From: Chitinophagaceae bacterium 26-R-25
GTDB taxonomy: Bacteria > Bacteroidota > Bacteroidia > Chitinophagales > Chitinophagaceae
DNA: 64,000 bases
Assembly (NCBI GenBank): GCA_029906195.1
Contig: JARWSJ010000001.1
Location: 186,001 to 250,000, forward strand
Direction of reading: 5' to 3'
Shown: positions 53,601-62,709 of the stretch, one piece after another
Numbering within the stretch: the stretch's first letter is position 1
Layout: every line of letters begins with the position of its first letter
The notes under the pieces: generated by a model
The model's input: the letters and a program-made list of their open reading frames with translations, nothing else
Databases searched by the model: none
Told to the model about the DNA's origin: nothing
Translations under genes and position numbers: made by a program

Positions 53601-54572
53601 TGGGACTATGGCAATACCCTGCCAATAGCAGGAGCAAAAAATGCAAGCGTTAACGACATCGCTTTTACCTCTTTTGAAGCAGATGGAAAGGGTAATTGGA
53701 CATTTAGCGGAACTCCGGTATCAGACGCAAATGCCCAGGCAGGTGTAAAAGACTATGCCTTGATCTCAGGTTCGATCACCAAATCCGGATTGAATACAAG
53801 CAAAACGTACGTTGTTTCCTATTGGAGCAAAACGGGCGCGGCTACTGTAAATAGTGTTTCAGCAACGCAGGGCTTAACAAGACGTGGATGGACTTACTAT
53901 GAACACAGGCTTCCGGCTTCAACTTCAAGTGTAACCGTTTCTGGCGCCGTGACTATTGATGAGGTGAGATGCTATCCGTCCGATGCGCAAATGACTTCCT
54001 TTACTTACAAGCCGTTGGTAGGAATGACGAGTCAAAATGACGTGGCCAACAACATCAGTTATTATGAATATGATGGCATCAATGGATTGGCAGTAGTAAG
54101 AGATGGAGATTATAATATTCTTAAAAAGACATGTTTTAATTTCCGAGGCCAGCCAGAAAGTTGCGCTATTTTATACTATAACAAACTTGATTCGCTCAGC
54201 TTCACAAAAAGCGGCTGTGATACGAATACAACCATACCAACCAAGTTGACCTATGTTGTTCCTGCCGGTAAATATTCCAGTTATATTTCTCAACCTTATG
54301 TAGATTCTCTTGCTCATAGCGAGCTGTTGGCTCGAGGCCAGGCAAACGTTGACAGTTTGGGGTCCTGTACGTTCAAGCCTTGTCCATCATGTACAGCAGA
54401 AGGTAGAATGTGTATCAACGGAGTGTGTGTAACGGGAGAAAAAATATATACCTCGTCCGTTTACCAGGGATTCAGGCATTACCTGTGTACCTATCACTAT
54501 TATTTTTATCAGAATAATGCAATAAGCCAGGATTATACAGAAACTAGTCTTTCCCCATGTCCATTAAACTAA
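50655..54572 (+). CDS. RHS-cassette gene 2: large SpvB/YD-like exported protein with DUF5977 domain
   Basis: 1305 aa; ATG 50694 gives the cleaner signal peptide (MNKRFYGRRWCAVRVVGILCF...AVGQND). The start of the mature part (VIPPPPGIADIGHYGMASAHLTDGAFTTQIPLYEYKTKNLTLPISLTYSTNGLKVDKIASRVGMDW in several words) is the pattern of the large partner proteins that precede DUF6443 RHS genes. YD-like stretches follow. Residues about 1175-1235 match DUF5977 (TYVVPAGKYSSYISQPYVDS, ELLARGQANVDS), before a Cys-rich tail. No RHS core or toxin tip is present, so it is a structural partner. It overlaps gene 3 by 16 bp. Confidence 0.8.
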   Translation: MIRIYNLETSRKIMNKRFYGRRWCAVRVVGILCFAAISVIAVGQNDINVIPPPPGIADIGHYGMASAHLTDGAFTTQIPLYEYKTKNLTLPISLTYSTNGLKVDKIASRVGMDWMLNAGGSIGRMILGKDDELAPFLTVPSDFPSTTGDSLHYLMNAVNLSYESVPDIYSFNFNGNCGRFVISKGQIIKLEQNSFAITKTGTGFKIVDNNGIAYFFGNAETTNPSSSCSHVGSGESTNGWLLNEIDHPLGDTIRIFYKSCNYFYNTSVTQSYTRTPILGSGGCPTGSCPTYPTPNFQCVNKSTVKEYIIDKICSNQRGLVQFKYAAREDIPGDSAVASIEVFDATADRFGNVSYNDSLSIKAIGFGLMYIQNSVGHDVTGVGVDKRLFLESVNIGKELSSNDNRFYWFEYNNLNALPYRLCYSQDHFGFYNGRNNVSMIPSPADYGDQQGVSDFSAYGFGNRNPNGQYAAYGTLKEIHYPTGGRDTIEYEPNTIFTPGRNCNNPDQTLDVTVMGTSTLKHVTTYASAPFTLHCPQTIHIVMTDRMIDSVPNGECNANLCFQSSSGCQSLDMNAWPMQATPLLDGNYYIILNAGTYTAKLTVQGPSNGYVGFSYTDASDSLNLEEPGVRVSKIITYPDSVSQPFVKKYLYVDPVTNKSSGKAYVEHPNYQELRNVYSACSGGTFKKCSYYSYSNNNFYSLYSYGGSNIYYTNVTEMLGDNGENGKIDHQFLVAPDDNSMVVFQTIYKGAPLSNYGIYNGFETNTKYYKNTTSGFKLQKEVSNFQTDDSRLSNTHSFYGFQPEEGFNYVLSLSYNSLYDIGGINIIKYEMLSRWLRPDSTSETDYDDNGNAYLTVSKSLYNNTQHMQLSQQWTTNSKGNKTGVNYFYPLDAVTLQTTDGNTAKLVLESNHMYASLLKKQTFNESQVLEEDENDYSTSLGTTVPVLYKTYKTISNVPHLEATVSAYDGSKNIIELQQKGINSAYVWDYGNTLPIAGAKNASVNDIAFTSFEADGKGNWTFSGTPVSDANAQAGVKDYALISGSITKSGLNTSKTYVVSYWSKTGAATVNSVSATQGLTRRGWTYYEHRLPASTSSVTVSGAVTIDEVRCYPSDAQMTSFTYKPLVGMTSQNDVANNISYYEYDGINGLAVVRDGDYNILKKTCFNFRGQPESCAILYYNKLDSLSFTKSGCDTNTTIPTKLTYVVPAGKYSSYISQPYVDSLAHSELLARGQANVDSLGSCTFKPCPSCTAEGRMCINGVCVTGEKIYTSSVYQGFRHYLCTYHYYFYQNNAISQDYTETSLSPCPLN

Positions 54573-55084
54573 TAAATCTTATGTTAACGCAATTAATACT
54601 TAATCTTTTTTTAGTAGTTAATACAATCTATAATTACAATATACCTTCTGCAAGTGGAGGAGAAATCAAATTTTCTGATTTTTCGGGAAAGAAAGTGCTT
54701 ATCGTAAATGTGGCTTCTCAAAGTAAGTATAGCCAGCAATTACAAAGGCTTGATTCTTTGCAAATACAATACCTGGACAGCCTTGTGGTAGTGGTGATTC
54801 CATCTAACAGCTTTGGCCATGAACCAATGGATAGCATACAGGTACAAACAGCTTTTAATGGCTATCATTTTAAGGTCGCTGCAAAATCATCGATTACTGG
54901 TGCTGGTCAGTCAGTACTTTATAATTGGTTGACGAATGAAGCAGAAAATGAAAGGTTTAGTAGCCAAGTCAAAGATGATTTTCAAAAATATCTCATAGAT
55001 GGCACGGGCAATCTCATTGGCATTTTTGTTTCTTCAGTGGATCCTTTGAGTAAAGAACTTACCAGTAATCTGAAAACCAACTAA
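54557..55084 (+). CDS. RHS-cassette gene 3: glutathione-peroxidase-like protein without catalytic Cys
   Basis: 175 aa; ATG 54581 ([20 protein letters not shown]) gives a signal-peptide-like start. The fold pattern of glutathione peroxidase is visible: [27 protein letters not shown], a middle block [13 protein letters not shown] (like CNQFGxQEPG), and a late [13 protein letters not shown]. The usual VNVASxCG reads VNVASQSKY, so Ser56 replaces the peroxidatic Cys, and the Gln and Trp of the active site are not clear either. An enzyme role is therefore unlikely. Inside the cassette it could be a chaperone or binding module for RHS export. Confidence 0.78.
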   Translation: MSIKLINLMLTQLILNLFLVVNTIYNYNIPSASGGEIKFSDFSGKKVLIVNVASQSKYSQQLQRLDSLQIQYLDSLVVVVIPSNSFGHEPMDSIQVQTAFNGYHFKVAAKSSITGAGQSVLYNWLTNEAENERFSSQVKDDFQKYLIDGTGNLIGIFVSSVDPLSKELTSNLKTN

Positions 55085-55101
55085 CCCATCATCTTCAAGA
55101 A

Positions 55102-58100
55102 ATGCTTTGTATGAAACATCTACAACCTCGTTACTCTTTCCTGGCAGGTATTCTTAGCTGCATGATTATATCGGGTTATAGCCAGGTATTAACGCCAGCT
55201 CCTTATAAAGGTCCCAAAAACTATATCAAGACCTGGGAGCCAGTGGTTCCAGAGCAATTGATAGGGAATGTAATTACCCGACCGGCTGCTGACATAAAAC
55301 TTAGCGCGCAATATTTTGATGGACTTGGGAGACCCATTCAAACAGTAGCCCGGCAGGGCTCGATGGTAACTGGTCAAAGTGCCACAGATTTAGTTAGTGC
55401 CGAGATTTATGATGCGTTTGGAAGAGAGGTTTATAAATATCTTCCATTTTCGGCAAACAACACCGGCGGAAATAATTCGATAAATGACGGTGCGTTTAAG
55501 GTTAACCCATTTCAACAGGACTCAGTATTCAATCAAGCTCAATTTGGAGTACAGGGCGAAACCTATTTTTACGGTAAGACAAATTATGAGTCATCTCCAC
55601 TCAATAGACCATTAGAAGTGTATGCGCCCGGAAACAATTGGTCCGGTACAGAAAGTTATGCAGAAGGAAGCAAAAAACGAGTACAGAAAAAATATTGGTA
55701 CAATACCGCAGCAGACTCTGTTAGAATATGGAACGTTACTAATAGTGGAACGGTTGGACAATTTGGTAATTATGCAACGCCAGGCATTTACGGACAAGGC
55801 TTACTTTCAAAAAATGTAACGATAGATGAGACAGGTAATCAAGTCATAGAATTTAAGGACAAAGACGGACAGGTTGTGCTGAAAAAAGTACAATTATTAT
55901 CAACTGCAATAGACACAGGTGCGGGAAAAGGGCATGTCGGATGGCTTTGCACTTATTATATTTATGATGACCTCCACAATCTGCGTTGCGTGGTTCAACC
56001 GAGAGGTGTCGAGCTACTAATGTCCAATAGCTGGAACATGAGTGCATTAAGTGGGGCAATACTAAATGAGCAATGTTTCAGGTATGAGTATGATGAAAGA
56101 AACCGAATGAATGTAAAGCAGGTGCCGGGTGCGGGAATGGTGTATTTGGTTTATGATTATAGTGATCGCCTGGTGATGACACAAGATTCATTTTTTAGAA
56201 GAAAGAATCAGTGGTTGGTAACACTCTACGACAACCAGAATAGGGTGGTGAAAACAGGGGTGTTGTTGAATACATATAACAATCGCAGCTTCCAAGTGCA
56301 TAAAGATTCAGCAAAGAATTCGACTGCTTATCCATTTATAACGGAACCTTCATCCACTTATTGGACGGTGTATACAATCGCGCATTATGATGACTACAAT
56401 GGGTTGCCCGCTGGATTAAGCAGCACATTGCAAAATACTTATGGAAGCAATTTTATCGGTAGTTATAATGTAGCACCAGACTATGCACAACAAGTAAAAT
56501 TGTCGTATCAAACCGCAGGACTGGTAACCTGGACGCAAATCAACGTCATAGGGACAACGCAGTATATCAGTTCAGTTAATCTCTATGATGAAAAAGGAAG
56601 GATTATTCAAACACAAACCATCAACCAAACTACTGGCACTGATATTGCTACGTCACAATATAATTGGGCCGGTACAGTATTGCGAACGCATTTGAAACAT
56701 AGTTTTGTTGGCACGCGTAATCAGTCTTATGAGCTGGTCACTAAAAATAACTATGATGGATTGTTGAGGATTACATCTATTGAAAAGAATATTAATGGCA
56801 AGGGTTGGAAAAAAATAGACAGCGTTCAATACAATGCACTTGGGGAAATGAGTAGAAAAATATTGTCCCCAGACAATAACAATAATGCTGGTTTGGAATC
56901 ATTAGCAAATGAATACAACATACGAGGTTGGATGTTAGGTGTTAACCGTGGCTATTTGAGTGGTACAAGCACAAACTATTTTGGATTTGAGCTGGGGTAT
57001 GATAAAAATGGCACACAAACATTTGCCAATAAACAATACAATGGCAATATTTCTGGCCAGGTTTGGAAAAGTGCCGGAGACCAGGTCAATCGCAAATTTG
57101 ATTACGCATATGATGCCGTGAATCGATTACTCCGAGCGGATTTCACTGATAGTAAGTCATATGATTTCAGTGTAAAAATGGGCGACGGATATAATGCCCA
57201 GTCGGCTTATGATGCCAATGGAAATATCCTTGCGATGAAACAACGGGGACTTAAAGCTGGTAGTAGTGCCACTATTGATAGTTTAACTTATGGCTATGTT
57301 ACCAACTCGAATAAACTGAATGTCGTAAATGATGCTAACAATGATGAACAATCTACACTGGGAGATTTTCACTATACGGCGTCGACAAAAACGTCCCAAG
57401 ATTATAGCTATGACGGTAATGGTAGTTTGATCAGTGATAAAAACAAAGCCATGGATAGTATTGTGTACAACGAGCTGAATCTTCCTAAAGCGATCTATGT
57501 AAAAAATAAAGGAACTATCACTTATAGTTATGATGCAGTTGGGGTGAAACTTAAAAAAGTCACTACAGATAATATTACTGCTGGCAAAACCATTACTACG
57601 ACTACGAACTATGTCGGAGGCTTTGTTTACCAAAGTAAAGTTACTACGCCAACTGCGGATCCTTCTGATTTTAGTGATAGCTTACAATTAGTAACCCAGG
57701 AAGAAGGAAGGATAAGGAAGATAGATACCGGAAGTTTTGTGTATGATTATTTTATAAAAGATCACCTGGGTAACACACGAATGGTGCTTACAGAACAAAA
57801 GGATACGATCAAATTGCCATCGGCAACGCTCGAAACAGCAACACTTGCAACGGAAAAGAAGTTCTATTCCATTAATGACGGACAAGTAATTGATACCAGC
57901 CTGGTGAATGGTGCGAGAACTTATCCACAACTGCAGTCTAAGGTATATAGGATCAATGGAAGCACGGATGCGAGTAAAGCGGGATTAGGCATTGTATTAA
58001 AGGTAATGGCTGGCGATAAAGTGACATTCTCGGTTCAATCCATTTATACGGCGACTGGCCCATTAAGCAATCCAGCCACTGCAGCAATAACGGACCTGTT

Positions 58101-59421
58101 GAGTTCGTTTCTAGGAAGCGGATCAATAGTAGGTAAGGGGTTAACCGCACCGGTACTTGATGCGTTGTCGCCGGGCTCTATGACAGCATTCGAGAATCAA
58201 CGTTCAGAAGCGAGCAATCGACCTAAAGCATACTTAAACTATCTCTTGTTTGATGATCAGTTTAGATATGTCGCAGGAGATTTGGATCCCGTAAATACCT
58301 GCACGGTTAATACCGCAAGTTACAAGTTGCACAATAAGTTCATCACGGCTCCAGTCAATGTTACAAAGAACGGCTATATTTATATTTATGTAAGTAATGA
58401 AAGTAATCTCAACGTGTTCTTTGATAACCTGACAGTGACTCATATGCCTGGGCCAATTGAGGAAGAGACACATTTCTATCCATTTGGATTGACGATGCAA
58501 GGTATCAGTTCCCGAGCGATTAACAGGCTGGACAACAGATATGAATATAATGGTAAAGAGAAGCAGGAGAAAGAATTTAGTGATGGGAGTGGGTTGGAAG
58601 AGTATGACTATGGCGCACGATTTTATGACCAACAAATAGGGCGATGGACTGTGATTGATCCCAAATTTGAAAAATACAATTTCATTTCTGGCTACCAATA
58701 TTGTATGAATAATCCCATACTATACATTGATCCAAATGGAATGGACAATATTGTTTATTTGGTCGGCGTCGATGGTATTTCCAAGGCGCAGTTGCGGAAT
58801 ATTACAAGACAAGTAAATCAAAACTTTAAAGATTTAGGGCTGAAGACGCAAGCTAGGATTTTCAAAGGGAAAGATTTTTCAAAATCCTATAACAATATGG
58901 ATAAAACCGATGCGGTTGCGTTTATAGGAAAGGCAAGTGCTGTAACCAATGCTATTTCTAAAATTGATAAAAAATTTTCGGATAAACTGAAATCAGATCA
59001 CGACTTTGGACCTGGCGGACGAGTCAATCCAGAAATTAGTGGCTCCCCGAGAGGAACGCCTTCGAATGATAAGATTATTTCAGTAAATGTAGAGGACAAT
59101 AATACAGCAGCGAAAGATTGGAAGGTGACACCTGAATTTGCGGCTGCTTTTAATATTGTTCATGGTGCCGGGCATAATAGTGATTTAAATCATGGAGATG
59201 AGATAAATCCGACAGATGGCGACGGCAAGCGGGTTCCTCAATACTCTGTGATGAGTAGTGGACAGTATATTTATCAAGGAATAGGTATCTCCCCCTTAAG
59301 TGGGTACATAAAAACATCTAATAATCAAGGCGTAGTTCAAAATGCATATTTAAAGCGTTTTGGGAATAACAATCCTACGCCAAACGCTAAAATTCCTGTC
59401 GAAAATGTTAGTAAGAATTAA
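55102..59421 (+). CDS. RHS-cassette gene 4: RHS repeat polymorphic toxin with metzincin-like tip
   Basis: 1439 aa (ATG 55111 alternative). Signal peptide (about 1-27, SGYSQ), then a DUF6443 N-terminus ([18 protein letters not shown]). Next come many YD/RHS repeats ([42 protein letters not shown]) and the RHS core ([55 protein letters not shown]). After DPNGMD (about residue 1215) the variable tip begins. It carries [11 protein letters not shown] with His1354, His1358 and His1364 in the HxxxHxxxxxH metzincin spacing, and a Met-turn-like YSVMSSG at Met1384. The catalytic Glu of HExxH is Gly here. It is secreted; I infer an effector, possibly a peptidase, but activity is uncertain. Confidence 0.88.
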   Translation: MLCMKHLQPRYSFLAGILSCMIISGYSQVLTPAPYKGPKNYIKTWEPVVPEQLIGNVITRPAADIKLSAQYFDGLGRPIQTVARQGSMVTGQSATDLVSAEIYDAFGREVYKYLPFSANNTGGNNSINDGAFKVNPFQQDSVFNQAQFGVQGETYFYGKTNYESSPLNRPLEVYAPGNNWSGTESYAEGSKKRVQKKYWYNTAADSVRIWNVTNSGTVGQFGNYATPGIYGQGLLSKNVTIDETGNQVIEFKDKDGQVVLKKVQLLSTAIDTGAGKGHVGWLCTYYIYDDLHNLRCVVQPRGVELLMSNSWNMSALSGAILNEQCFRYEYDERNRMNVKQVPGAGMVYLVYDYSDRLVMTQDSFFRRKNQWLVTLYDNQNRVVKTGVLLNTYNNRSFQVHKDSAKNSTAYPFITEPSSTYWTVYTIAHYDDYNGLPAGLSSTLQNTYGSNFIGSYNVAPDYAQQVKLSYQTAGLVTWTQINVIGTTQYISSVNLYDEKGRIIQTQTINQTTGTDIATSQYNWAGTVLRTHLKHSFVGTRNQSYELVTKNNYDGLLRITSIEKNINGKGWKKIDSVQYNALGEMSRKILSPDNNNNAGLESLANEYNIRGWMLGVNRGYLSGTSTNYFGFELGYDKNGTQTFANKQYNGNISGQVWKSAGDQVNRKFDYAYDAVNRLLRADFTDSKSYDFSVKMGDGYNAQSAYDANGNILAMKQRGLKAGSSATIDSLTYGYVTNSNKLNVVNDANNDEQSTLGDFHYTASTKTSQDYSYDGNGSLISDKNKAMDSIVYNELNLPKAIYVKNKGTITYSYDAVGVKLKKVTTDNITAGKTITTTTNYVGGFVYQSKVTTPTADPSDFSDSLQLVTQEEGRIRKIDTGSFVYDYFIKDHLGNTRMVLTEQKDTIKLPSATLETATLATEKKFYSINDGQVIDTSLVNGARTYPQLQSKVYRINGSTDASKAGLGIVLKVMAGDKVTFSVQSIYTATGPLSNPATAAITDLLSSFLGSGSIVGKGLTAPVLDALSPGSMTAFENQRSEASNRPKAYLNYLLFDDQFRYVAGDLDPVNTCTVNTASYKLHNKFITAPVNVTKNGYIYIYVSNESNLNVFFDNLTVTHMPGPIEEETHFYPFGLTMQGISSRAINRLDNRYEYNGKEKQEKEFSDGSGLEEYDYGARFYDQQIGRWTVIDPKFEKYNFISGYQYCMNNPILYIDPNGMDNIVYLVGVDGISKAQLRNITRQVNQNFKDLGLKTQARIFKGKDFSKSYNNMDKTDAVAFIGKASAVTNAISKIDKKFSDKLKSDHDFGPGGRVNPEISGSPRGTPSNDKIISVNVEDNNTAAKDWKVTPEFAAAFNIVHGAGHNSDLNHGDEINPTDGDGKRVPQYSVMSSGQYIYQGIGISPLSGYIKTSNNQGVVQNAYLKRFGNNNPTPNAKIPVENVSKN

Positions 59422-59959
59422 ACTATTTTTTTTTATTTATTTAGTTTGTCATACAGTGACTTTTTGTCAAGTTGGTAAGACTAAGACAATAAAACTTAAT
59501 CGCAATGAAATAAGTTGTGTCGTTCCAAACGATTGGAAGGTTATTGAGAAATCGATGCGTTTTGCAGTTAGTGAAATTAAGTATGACGTAGAAGTAAGAG
59601 ATAAAAAAGGACGACCTTTTATTGCGTTATATGTTTATGATTCAGCCTATTCATTCAGAAAATATGTTAATGACTCAATTGTGAATGATGAAAAGAAAGA
59701 GAAACAATCTGATTCCAATCGTGAGGTAATAATTTTGGATTGGGGTTTGAAGATGGTTAATGGTGTTCAAGTTGGGTATCTTAAATATTCTTTTAAACAA
59801 AACAAAGATGGTGCGAGGGCATATGGCATTGACGTATTTTATTGTAATAATAGGGGGATATCAAATAAAATGGAAATTAGGGGAATAGGCGAAAGTTTAG
59901 AGTCGTTTAAGGAAATCGCAGATCGGATTTTCGACTCAATTGATATCCATTCTGAATAA
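59405..59959 (+). CDS. RHS-cassette gene 5: exported candidate immunity protein
   Basis: 184 aa from ATG 59405, which gives a signal peptide ([22 protein letters not shown]); longer in-frame starts lie inside the RHS gene. The mature part resembles small PsbP/lipoprotein-like domains ([55 protein letters not shown]). It overlaps the RHS stop by 17 bp, the standard place for an immunity gene. Export fits protection from a toxin that acts outside the cytoplasm. No known immunity family is recognised, so the function is inference from position. Confidence 0.72.
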   Translation: MLVRIKLFFFIYLVCHTVTFCQVGKTKTIKLNRNEISCVVPNDWKVIEKSMRFAVSEIKYDVEVRDKKGRPFIALYVYDSAYSFRKYVNDSIVNDEKKEKQSDSNREVIILDWGLKMVNGVQVGYLKYSFKQNKDGARAYGIDVFYCNNRGISNKMEIRGIGESLESFKEIADRIFDSIDIHSE

Positions 59960-60055
59960 AATGTTATTTGGGCTAAACAACAAAGAATGGCTATGCCTTC
60001 CTGAATAAAATGCCTTTTTCACCGTCTCGGATTTTAAAAACGAATCGTATAAATG

Positions 60056-60085
60056 GAGGATTGAAATTATTTCAATCCTCAATTT
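60056..60085 (+). terminator. Terminator of the RHS cassette
   Basis: A perfect 11-bp stem, GAGGATTGAAA (60056-60066) with its complement at 60070-60080, has a 3-nt loop and a following T-rich stretch. It lies 97 bp after the immunity candidate. The rest of the 359-bp gap 59960-60318 shows no gene. Confidence 0.85.
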
Positions 60086-60318
60086 TATAGTGGGTAGCTA
60101 TAAAGACGATATAACTCATTATATATTTTTGGTGATTTTAAATGAAGACCTTCCATAGAATAGGCGTTATGAAATGTTCAGATATTATCATGACAATTTT
60201 TCTTTAAGTAATTTCATTTCGTTCCCCACAATCATGACGACAACCTTGTCTACCTCAAAAGCCAAAGTGAATATATACAGGACTAGGTTAATTTTGAGTT
60301 GGATCACAAAATAGAAGA

Positions 60319-60689
60319 ATGATGTTTTACGACAATATTTATGCTACCGCTTATAAAACTTATAATAGGTATGAAAAAGGGCCACGGTTAAAAGCTGCGT
60401 CATTCGTGTTCATGCACATGCTTGGCGGAATATCAATTATTTTTATGGCGGTTAGAAATATATTTGGGTTAGATTTTACTGGTGCGAAAACAAATACATC
60501 TTTTAACCTTATTGTTTTATTGACTGTCTTTTTTTATTGGGAATTCTTTGGAAATATTACTCTACCGAAAGGGTTGAAAATATTTTAATCGAATTTGACA
60601 AGAAAGATATCAGCATAAGGAAATTGTGGGGATATATTGCGGTAATAACGTTCATATTGCAATTCTGCATTTTCATTTATTTACTTTAA
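60319..60689 (+). pseudogene. Frameshifted small three-helix membrane protein
   Basis: The first frame gives 89 aa (MMFYDNIYATAYKTYNRYEKG, two membrane helices AASFVFMHMLGGISIIFMAV and SFNLIVLLTVFFYWEFF) and stops at 60588. One base shift near 60570-60585 (the AAAGGGTTGA stretch) continues as ENILIEFDKKDISIRKLWGYIAVITFILQFCIFIYLL to 60689, adding the third helix. Together they make a plausible protein of about 120 aa. Family unknown. Downstream of an RHS gene it could be an orphan immunity or cargo gene, now broken unless a sequence error is involved. Confidence 0.65.
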
Positions 60690-60934
60690 AATCCGCTCTG
60701 CTCATATAAATTGGAATGAGTATTGTTTAGCTTCTAAAATCTGGAAGCTAATTTGAAATGGTGCGTCTATTCTTAAATGTTTGATTACAATAAGATTTGT
60801 TAGAAATCATTGTAGATGGTAAATTATGAAAGTTGCCAGCTCATGACTGTTTTGATAATGGTTTAGTGCTCAAATAGTGCTTTTTGTTTTGGAAAGAAAA
60901 GCATCCTTTTTTCGAATCAAAAATGGAGGCTTAA

Positions 60935-61776
60935 TCAGAACAAGCTTAAGGTCTGATATGGATTAAACGGTTCATCACTCCCAAGCGGCGGCAAGCCTGC
61001 ATAGTCAAATTTTCCCCTTGGATTTAAAGCCGATCGAAATCCTTTGGCAACCGTCCAAGCGTCCATTTCTTCGGTAGGGTATTTGATTTTTGCGATGTCC
61101 ATGATGTCGTCTTTGGAGAGGTTGCCGAATACCCATTCATAGGCGAGATCTCCTTTTAAAATGGTCGGCATTCTTTTTTTTACATTGTGGACCTGCGCAG
61201 ATATTTCATTAGCGACGGTAGTGACAATCGTAAAGTTCTCGACTTTTTCGCCACTTTCCTCGCTGATCCATGTGCCGCATATCCCTGCCATATAAAACGG
61301 GTTGTCCACCTGATGGTCTGTTACCACCAGGTGATAGGGAATCTTAGCCGGCTCTTTTAAGATCTTGCCGCTTTTGCCTATTTGCTTAACGTGTCGCCAT
61401 TCCCAATAGCCGGTAGAAGGCACCAGGCACCTGCGATACTGTGCTGCACCAGCATAAATGGAGGATTTGCCTTTCTCATTTATAAACAATCCTTCGCAGG
61501 TCGCATTCAGGGAGGTAAACATAAGTCTCCAATCGGCGAGTTCTTGCCGGGACTTTAGAAAGGGCCATTTCGTTTCTTCAGGTATGAATCCCCATTCCAT
61601 TTCTTTCAATTCGATACCGTTAGGGCTTCCTTTCAATATAGGGTAGGGTTGATTGTACAATAGTCCCTCGTTCAGATCGCAGTTGATCCAGCTCCTGTTT
61701 TTCCAATAAAAACTTCAAGGTCTTTCAACCGGATGTATTCTGCTCGTGAGACTTTGATGCCATTGTAATAACACAT
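60935..61776 (-). pseudogene. SRAP (HMCES/YedK-like) gene split by a frameshift
   Basis: The N-terminus MCYYNGIKVSRAEYIRLKDLE, with the catalytic Cys2, starts at the ATG at 61776 but runs into a stop at 61672-61674 after 34 codons. The rest of the protein (LYNQPYPILKGSPNG, MEWGFIPEE, PSTGYWEWRH with the catalytic Glu, HNVKKRMPTIL with the His) continues in the -1 frame from about 61716 down to 60935. A missing base in one of two short homopolymers (TTTTT or AAAAA, about 61703-61715) would explain it. SRAP proteins crosslink to abasic sites in single-stranded DNA through Cys2. Without the first frame the body lacks its key residue. It is a broken gene, or a sequence error. Confidence 0.8.
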
Positions 61777-61778
61777 GT

Positions 61779-61931
61779 CTAGTCGTTTTCGTGATCATGA
61801 AAATACTCGTCAATCATATGCCCGATGCGTTCGGCGGCGGGTTGCCGGCCTTCGGGAATGGAAGTCCAGAAATGCTCACCCTGAGCATTGGGATTTGTTC
61901 CTTGTAAAATTGAAATGTGCTTCGAAAAAAT
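61779..61931 (-). pseudogene. Small coding remnant ending just before the SRAP gene
   Basis: An open frame of 50 codons without a standard start ends GEHFWTSIPEGRQPAAERIGHM...EYFHDHEND, then TAG, two bases before the SRAP ATG. The composition looks coding, and the stop abuts the next start as in operons. It is probably the tail of a lost or frameshifted gene once co-transcribed with SRAP. Function unknown. Confidence 0.4.
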
Positions 61932-62224
61932 TTACAAACAATAAATGCGTTTGACTGTGTCGCAGGAGATATGAATGGGAACAATTAGAGGTGAAAAATT
62001 ATTCAGTGTCATTATGGATAGTCTATAAGGTTGTGTGAATTTACAGATAAATTTTAGAAAAAATACCATGTCCTGTACTATCTTGGATGACTATGCGAAA
62101 TTATAGATTGTCGTCATGTAATAGAAAAAGAAAACGAACCTCCCAGGTATAGTAATCATTGGCAAACAAAATAGTCGCAAAAAATGCCATGGCCATTGAA
62201 CGGGGACCCTGGTGGAATGATTGC

Positions 62225-62252
62225 ATAAAAAAGGGGAATTATATTTCCCCTT
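62225..62252 (-). terminator. Terminator overlapping the radC-type stop codon
   Basis: On the minus strand AAGGGGAA pairs with TTCCCCTT and a run of six T follows (stem 62231-62238 / 62245-62252), overlapping the end of the JAB-domain gene. The rest of 61932-62224 shows no gene. Confidence 0.8.
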
Positions 62253-62709
62253 CGTCTGCAAATGAATAATAGGTTTCAGGCGTTATGATCAGGTGGTCAA
62301 GTATCCTGATATCCAAAAAACTCCCCGCTTCTTTTAGTTTCAGCGTTATCCGTTTGTCTGCCTCGCTGGGTCTCACGCTTGCGCTCGGGTGGTTGTGCGC
62401 GACGATTGCCTGGGTGGCACCTGCTTTCAGCAATAGGCCGAAGATTAATCTTGGATCCACTGTTGCCTGGTCAATAGCACCACTTGACAATTCACAGATA
62501 CCCAAGACACGGTTTCCTTTATTCAAGGGCATTACTTTGAATTGTTCCACCAGTTCAATTTTATCCATGTTCCAGGATGCCAGGAACAGTTTGTGTGCAT
62601 CCACTGAACATTTTATTTGTGGTCTTTCGGATGCCTTGATCTTTGCTTTGTAGATAATTTCCAATTCTGATACTTGCATCCAGCCTGTTGTTTCTACTGT
62701 GTTTTCCAT
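62239..62709 (-). CDS. radC: RadC-type JAB/MPN domain protein
   Basis: 156 aa, JAB domain only, lacking the N-terminal HhH part of chromosomal RadC. The metal motif is intact: His105 and His107 in AHNHPSASVRPSEAD with Ser109 and Asp118. CSVDAHKLFLASWNMDKIELVEQFKV is also typical. This short form is common in Bacteroidota mobile elements. Its biochemical role is unsettled (metal-dependent peptidase or nuclease-like). It closes the DNA-repair-flavoured set (dinB, dnaE, SRAP, RadC) of this region. Confidence 0.9.
   Translation of the reverse strand: MENTVETTGWMQVSELEIIYKAKIKASERPQIKCSVDAHKLFLASWNMDKIELVEQFKVMPLNKGNRVLGICELSSGAIDQATVDPRLIFGLLLKAGATQAIVAHNHPSASVRPSEADKRITLKLKEAGSFLDIRILDHLIITPETYYSFADEGEI

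Noticed and set aside
59956-60012. Repeated word tgaataaaatg at the end of the immunity gene and 46 bp later
   Set aside because: Short AT-rich word with no flanking similarity; likely chance.
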